DNA from: Neostapfia colusana
Lineage: Eukaryota > Streptophyta > Magnoliopsida > Poales > Poaceae
Direction of reading: 5' to 3'
Assembly (NCBI GenBank): GCA_030760725.1
Contig: JASWHV010000019.1
Coordinates: 31,995,944-32,059,943, forward strand
Length of the DNA: 64,000 nt
In this document: one piece after another, positions 58,872-64,000 of the stretch
Numbering within the stretch: position 1 is the stretch's first letter
Layout: each line of letters starts with the position of its first letter
Program-made: the position numbers and the translations under genes
Notes under the pieces: model-generated
Databases searched by the model: none
Told to the model about the DNA's origin: nothing
Seen by the model: only the letters and a program-made list of their open reading frames with translations

Positions 58872-58887
58872 TGAGCCATCGTGCTCA
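58872..58887 (+). other. Conserved LTR hairpin (C)
   Basis: TGAGC-CATCGT-GCTCA, identical in stem and loop to LTR A, 25 bp before the exon 2 acceptor. Confidence 0.6.
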
Positions 58888-59233
58888 CTGCTTGTGTTTG
58901 AAGCTTTTGCAGGGTGTTATGAGGAGGAGACTCCTGAGGAGTAGACGGACCGCCAAGAGGGCAACCCATCGAATGGGAGTCGTGCATGCCGCCGTGTTAG
59001 TGTGTGTGCGTGCTAGAGGGAACACGTTCACGGGCTGAACGTGAACTCTGTTGCTTAGTCTACGCCTGTGAGTGTGGACTGAACATATTTTGTTGTTAAC
59101 ATGTTTATAAACTATTTTACGTAATAAAATTTTGCTTCCACTTTATATTATTTATGTGTGTTATTTGGTGATGTGCAACGCAGCGCCCCTCAGCGTGATC
59201 CTAGCTCGTCGAGGCCGTGAGGCCCTCGCAGCG

Positions 59234-59245
59234 TGGTATCAGAGC
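59234..59245 (+). other. Element C primer-binding site
   Basis: TGGTATCAGAGC, an exact initiator tRNA-Met complement, 3 bp after the LTR end. Confidence 0.9.
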
Positions 59246-60734
59246 TCGCTTGAGATTTTACACACTCAAAAGGTCATCTTTTTCAAAAACTCTGTGAGGA
59301 ACGCGTTAGTAGCCCATATAAGGATGTTATTAGTGTATAGAAAGTGGCAACACTAACCTATTTGCTTATGTTGAAAAATCCTGCATCTCTGGACGTCATA
59401 TGTCTTGGGGGCTGCATGTAAGCGCTGTCCACCAGTGTGCACAAGCTAAAGGGTGGAGCCTCACGGGTGGCCTGTAACCCGGCCAGCTTTAGTATCTTCT
59501 ATGACTCTTCATGTCGTTTGGGGTATTCGAGCAACGCCCTTCCTTGGCATGCTACAGGCAAGTTTGGGAGACCCCGTCACATGGTTAGTAACGTGAACCC
59601 ATAGCTCAAGGCGTGTTTTGCCTGAGAACACCCGTGTGAGTGATGCCGTACAGGTGTATGAACTGTATTGGGACCGGGTTCGGTGTGCATCTGAGCCCGA
59701 TGATTGTGTGAGTTATTTGCAGGTACTCTGACCATGAATCGGTAGACGAGTAGCACCGTGTGCGAGAGATGTTTAGTGCCACTGAATTAACGAAGCCGGC
59801 TAAGTCTGGTATAGGTTTTTCTTTGTGAGGAACGTAGTACCCGCATGAACTGGTGATGCTTGGGCGTCACATCCCACTGAATGATCAAAATTATTGTAAA
59901 ACTTGAAGGTTTTAATCCAGAGCACTAAAACTTTGATATAACTTCTTCCCTTAATCAGGATGATCAAAGTTAAGAAGTTTTCAACTTATAGAACATTAAG
60001 GATTGAGTCCCCTGTTTCTAGCTGAAATAAGGCTGACATTAAACAGAGGTTAGAGGTTGAGTTCTTTCGAGGTTGGGGTCATATGATATATTTATGGCAA
60101 GCTTTGGAAGAGCTTTACAACTGTTCTATTGATGTCCAGAGGTGTTTCATCCCTTAACCAGTCGAAAAATGCAGTAGAGTTGAAACTGTCCAGAAAACAG
60201 GGCAGAGCAAATACTCTCTGTAACTCTCTGTAAAATGACCATAACTTCCTGCATAAAAATCCAAATATAGAAAATGTGGTAGTTCTGAAAAGTTCATGAG
60301 ATATGTTACAACTTTGTAACAGAAAGTTTTGTCAAATTCAACGAAGAATTAACTGGAATTCTTGGATCAAACCAGTACCTTGAGCAGGGAGGTGCTGCCC
60401 AATTTTCTCCAGAAATTCTGTCAACTTTGACATCTCATAAATTTTGAATCAGGGCAGATCTGAGGACAAGGAAATACTTTCTTGAAATCTATTGAAGTTA
60501 GCTTTAACTTTGATGTTGAGCTCCAGAATTCTTTTTGCCTTTAGCATGGTCTAAATCAGGTTGAAATGGAACTGGTCAGGGCTGTCAGTTTGGGCAGCAG
60601 ACCAACAATCAAATTTGTTCTAAGTTTGAATTGTGTTTACAAGTTTTATGGGTTCAATGACATGTTTTAATGTTATAACTCAATGATTTACTGTTGAAAT
60701 GCATATTTTACCTTTTTCAAATATATTTCCAGAG
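59246..60734 (+). other. Element C leader
   Basis: Non-coding, about 1.5 kb. It aligns by eye with element B's leader over most of its length and with element E's leader in the first 600 bp or so. It ends in a pyrimidine-rich stretch and TTTCCAG immediately before the ORF, which suggests that the ORF is expressed from a spliced RNA. Confidence 0.7.
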
Positions 60735-61541
60735 ATGACAGTGGATAAACAACTAGAGAACGGGTGGGTGGCATCCCACTGTTCTCAATGCAGCGGTTAT
60801 CCGGAACTGTTGAGGCTAGTGCTTCAACATCTTGGGTACGTGGAAACGCTGCAGTACCTCTCCAAGGAAGAAGGCGAGGAGGGGAACAGGACATGGACCA
60901 TCCATGTTGATGTTCCAGCAGAACCTACGCCACCCGGTTGGGCACCGTTCACCGTCACGGTGAGAGGTAGACAACCGGAGGAGATGTTGCAAGTGGCAGC
61001 CCGCGACACCATGTCGCATTTCTGCCAACTACACGTGTGAGCTATGGAGGGCACTCCATACGATCTTGTCCTGGTGGAGGGGCGAGCTAATCACGTGTGG
61101 AGGGAGAGGTACTTCGAGGCAACAGATCCGGGTTGCCCAAGATACAACCCCGCGGAGGCGAATCTCAGCCTCCAGTTGATGGCAGGAAGGACGGTGATGG
61201 ACAGCCAAGCTGTCCACACGGATCAACTTGCCGTGAAGCTCAAGGAGAGCAGAAGTCGCCAAAACCATTTCGAGAGTGCTCACAGAACACTCCGTAATGT
61301 GCTCCTTCCGATGATAAAGCGACTGAACAAACAACACAATCGGTTGCATTGTCTGAAGAAGGCGAAGAAGAAAAGCCACGTCGACATCACGGCTTTACAG
61401 CAGCAAGTGCAGTCCTTGACCCAGCAGAACGAGGTCCTCACTCAAGAGCGTGATGATGCTATTGAGGAGGGGCAGGGTGTAAGGGGCCATGTTTTTTGCA
61501 CACATTCAAAGTGTTCATCACACCACACACACCTCAATTGA
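60735..61541 (+). pseudogene. Element C ORF of unknown function (one internal stop)
   Basis: ATG 60735 opens MTVDKQLENGWVASHC. One TGA at 61038-61040 (after CQLHV) splits an otherwise continuous frame of about 268 codons. Visible regions: ELLRLVLQHLGYVETL, a segment TWTIHVDVPAEPTPPGWAPF, an Arg/Ala-rich helix, YFEATDPGCPRYNP, a charged KRLNKQHNRL stretch, and a C-terminal coiled coil (DITALQQQVQSLTQQNEVL). No gag, pol or zinc-knuckle motif. The frame crosses the polypurine tract and ends 64 bp inside the 3' LTR. From memory, similar hypothetical proteins are common in grass genomes, but I cannot name a family. A host-derived or element-specific RNA- or protein-binding protein is possible. Confidence 0.6.
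61464..61477 (+). other. Element C polypurine tract
   Basis: GAGGAGGGGCAGGG directly before the 3' LTR. It is also in the coding frame (EEGQG). Confidence 0.75.
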
Positions 61542-64000
61542 GGAAAAGTTATGAACATCTTTGAAGAGCAAGTAAACACCATCAACATAGACATTAGATG
61601 ATAAACTCACAAAGTGCAAAAGTGGTACTTCCCACATGCGTTATATAGGGGCTGAGCATATGAAAAACTTCTACACTGTTCTAGGAATGCTCATGCCAAA
61701 TTTCACCCAAATCCAAAACCATTTTGAGGTATTTTTGGGTATAATTATAAAGAGGCTAGTTTCAACTTAAATTCAAATTCAAACTCCTTTCTTCCCATGA
61801 GTTCAAAAGTGGGATCCATATTCACACTCAGCACATTTTTGTGAGCTCACACACCAATTTTCACTCCATTTGGAGTTGATCTTGACATGAGCTATTTTGG
61901 CTACATTCAAATCAAATTTCAATTTCAGTTCAAATGTGCTGCAACTTCAATCAAACCAATTCCACAATTTGATCATTTTGCAAAACCAAATCCCACTTTG
62001 GGTGAATGATCAAATGACCAAGGGTAGGAAGGTCTCTACTGTTTTGAGGAGTGGGAAAATTGAATTTAGGAGGTTGAAATTGGGAGTGGGGCCCCCATGT
62101 CAGCCTCACAAGGCAGAGAACCGACTGAGGACTCGGTTCCTCAGTTTCTCGGGCCGGTGCTGCAATCGTCACCGTGCCAAAGCCGGCGCCAGCAGCTGCT
62201 TCCTGTTTTCCCCACGCTGGCACGCTCGCCCAGCTCCTTATATCCACTCATGAGCCGGCAAAAGATCAGTCGCTCTCGTTCCTCTGCTCCCTCGCGCAAG
62301 AAACGCTGCCATCACCACCGCCACCTCGGTTACGATCGGGGAACCGGCAAACACCGCGCCCATACTCCCTCTGAGCTGCTAAACCACATCACAACATCTC
62401 CTTTGATCGTCCAGCCAGAAGTACAAGCTGAAATCACCGCTCCTCGAGCAGCCCCGAACCTTTGTGCGGCAAACCGAAACTCACCGCCGTTCGGTTCTCT
62501 CGTGGATAGCCCAACTCAGAGGCTTTCACGCTCGATCAAAGCCAACCATAGGACGTCGAACCTCCACTCTGCTCCACCCCAACTCATGGCTCAAGCCGTG
62601 AACCATGACTGGTGAATTTGGCAATTTTATTTCGGACCCGACAGAGTGATCTTTCGTTTCGAATTTAGCGAATTCGAGCTCAATTCTTGTTCTTAGCTCA
62701 CCAAATCACGCACAAAGGAGCTAGACCGGCTAGCGGTCAATTCTTCTTTACAACCTGAGCTTGAAACTTCATGTAGGAAGGCCATATCAAATTTTTCCGA
62801 ACACAAACACGAAAAACACCCTCGGGCGCACGGTGACAACCTAGTTGGAGCCATTTCCGCACGAGTTTGAAGCCATGTCGATGATCCTTGAGGTCCACTG
62901 GTGCTCTACAGCCGTTTAGCTGAGCTTGTGGCGGGCTATGTCAGTCAGCCGACATGGCTGAAGTTGTACCGAAGCCGCCGCATGCCGCCGACGGTGTTCC
63001 GGCCGCCGGCAGCCCTCGCTCATGGCACAGACGGGTTGCTCGCCCTCCCAAACGCACAGGCTGCGAATAGGCCAAGAGTTGGCCGGACTAGCGAGATTCA
63101 TCGGGCTCCGGCGAGGGGGCGGCGCTGGCGCGCGCGGGGTAGCAGGAGGTTGAAGAAGGCACTGTGTGTGGGACCCACATGCAGTGTTTTAAATATTTCC
63201 CCAATTTTCATATTTAGTTCAACTTCAAACCCACATAACTTTGGCTAGGAAACTCCAAATCGAGTGAACCAAATTTTAAACTGTTTAGAATTTTAACTGG
63301 AGAACCCTTTGGTGGAAAATTCTGAAATTTGGCCAGGATGTTCATAATAATAACCCTGAGCTACCATAAAAAATCCAGATCCATTTGAGATAATTTGCTC
63401 CACCTAATGGTGTGATTAATAAAACTGTTCCAGAGAAAATGAAAAATGTCCAGAAACATTTTTCAGATTTCTCTGAATTTGTTTAGCTCATATCTTTGGC
63501 TAGAAATATTCAAATTAGCTGAAACCAATTCCATTAGAACCCTTGGAAAATATATTTTCCAGAAAGTAATGGCTTGCTCCATGAGAATCCCTAGAACACC
63601 CTAAAAGCTCCAACTAAGGCCAAATACACATTTATTTGTGGAGGGCTCAAATGAGCTTTGCTGCAAATAGAGTATGGTAAAGTTAATGTTTAGGATGTAT
63701 CCAAACCACTGTAAAAATTTCAAAGTCATTGGGCCTGTCTAGCTGTACTTATAATCTTAACAATATCAACTTCAAATTCAAATGCATTTAAATTGACACG
63801 CATACATATTTATATTGTGTAGTCGCTAAGGTTGAAGAGGAGCCGGAGGTGTTGGATTTCATCACCCGGAAGAACAGCTAGCGTACGACCAGCAGCAGCA
63901 AGGCAAGCTCCAGTGTGCATTAGCCTTTTATAAACTTTATTGTTTTGAGAACTTACATTGAGTATCGACCTTACTTATGCATTAGAGTCTTGTTTGAAAA
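61478..64000 (+). repeat. Element C 3' LTR, cut by the window end
   Basis: Starts TGTAAGGGGCC and parallels the 5' LTR: same GC-rich block, promoter-like motif spanning about 62085-62103 and again at about 63169-63184, and acidic exon 1 near the end. The target duplication cannot be checked. Confidence 0.88.
63823..63902 (+). pseudogene. Acidic exon 1 in the C 3' LTR (frameshifted)
   Basis: Follows TGTGTAG and reads VAKVEEEPEVLDFIT, then loses one base relative to LTRs A and C and runs into TAG. The donor is intact (CAAG|GCAAGC). The exon is 80 nt instead of 81. Exon 2 lies beyond the window. Confidence 0.5.

Larger units (their letters stand above)
54375..58944 (+). pseudogene. Acidic LTR ORF in LTR C, intron split by solo LTR F
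   Basis: Exon 1, 54375-54455, reads VAKVEEEPEVLDFITPEEQL... and ends EQQQQ, with donor CAAG|GCAAGC. Exon 2 begins at 58913 after TTTTGCAG (GCYEEETPEE), but TAG at 58942-58944 truncates it; LTR A has a CAG-type codon nearby. The exons are still in phase 1. Solo LTR F lies inside the intron. Confidence 0.5.
51856..59230 (+). repeat. Element C 5' LTR, interrupted by solo LTR F
   Basis: Starts TGTAAGGGCTCAAG and ends GCCCTCGCA. Without the 3358-bp insertion and one 5-bp duplication it is about 4.01 kb, close to LTR A. A variant of the promoter-like motif is at about 52461-52478. Confidence 0.88.
51856..64000 (+). mobile_element. Element C, non-autonomous long-LTR retrotransposon
   Basis: 5' LTR (51856-59230, holding solo LTR F), PBS, leader, one ORF, polypurine tract (61464-61477) and 3' LTR from 61478 past the window end. 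The interior is only 2.2 kb and has no gag, protease, RT, RNase H or integrase motif. Both LTRs belong to the A/B family. The element is inserted in RNase H of J. Confidence 0.85.

Noticed and set aside
62097..62615. A 172-codon Pro/Arg/Ser-rich frame in the C 3' LTR, with shorter frames in LTRs A and C
   Set aside because: The frame is not kept among LTRs A, B and C. The block is GC-rich and may be an untranslated first exon, but coding is not supported.

Overview
This window looks like nuclear heterochromatin from a grass (Poaceae), probably a large panicoid-type genome. The evidence is the repeat content: a TNP2-type CACTA transposon, Ty3/gypsy chromoviruses of the Tekay/Del kind with very long (3.4-4.3 kb) LTRs, a large Ty1/copia element with a tRNA-iMet primer-binding site, and grass-promoter-like ACCCACATGTCAG motifs. 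I found no host gene, tRNA, rRNA or CRISPR. Almost everything is a nested transposable element, and most coding regions carry stops or frameshifts. Exact species cannot be read from this sequence.

Layout, left to right. (1) 1-5373: the 5' part of a CACTA element on the minus strand, with a three-exon TNP2 transposase gene (one internal TAG), a 194-bp hairpin, a GC-rich island, subterminal repeats and the CACTA terminus. It is inserted in an LTR fragment of a chromovirus (element G), whose gag-less pol lies at 5533-8835 and is followed by an inverted LTR fragment. (2) 9222-~20820: a Ty1/copia element. Its 5' LTR holds about 22 copies of a palindromic CGGACTAGTCCG motif and is split at its TATA box by solo LTR A (10208-14242, TSD TATAA). 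(3) ~20820-24171: LTR D plus a second LTR tail. (4) 24172-~26340: minus-strand gypsy 5' end (H). (5) ~26341-27545: plus-strand gypsy LTR tail and gag (I), cut by element B. (6) 27546-32691: element B (5' LTR and leader), cut by LTR2 (32692-35335). (7) 35331-49955: a full-length but decayed minus-strand chromovirus (E), continued at 49956-50580 by part of a second internal region. (8) 50581-51855: pol fragment J. (9) 51856-end: element C, a non-autonomous LTR element with a 2.2-kb interior carrying one unfamiliar ORF. Its 5' LTR contains solo LTR F (55318-58675, TSD GCACA).

The main unexplained signal is inside the long LTRs. At least six divergent LTR types (A/B/C, D, E, F, LTR2, and fragment G) carry the same gene-like module: a short acidic exon after a TAG acceptor, a donor of the form AAG|GCAAG (GC-AG type; GTAAAAG in LTR2), an intron of about 1.1 kb, a small hairpin TTGCTGAG...CTCA, a CAG acceptor, and a second acidic exon ending in a stop. 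The two exons join in frame in every type where both can be read, and the hairpin stem changes compensatorily between types (TGAGC/GCTCA versus TGAGTAC/GTACTCA). I infer an LTR-encoded, spliced small protein or regulated leader; its function is unknown to me. Elements B and C share this LTR layout and a roughly 1.4-kb leader with the gag-pol element E, so they look like non-autonomous partners of E-like elements.
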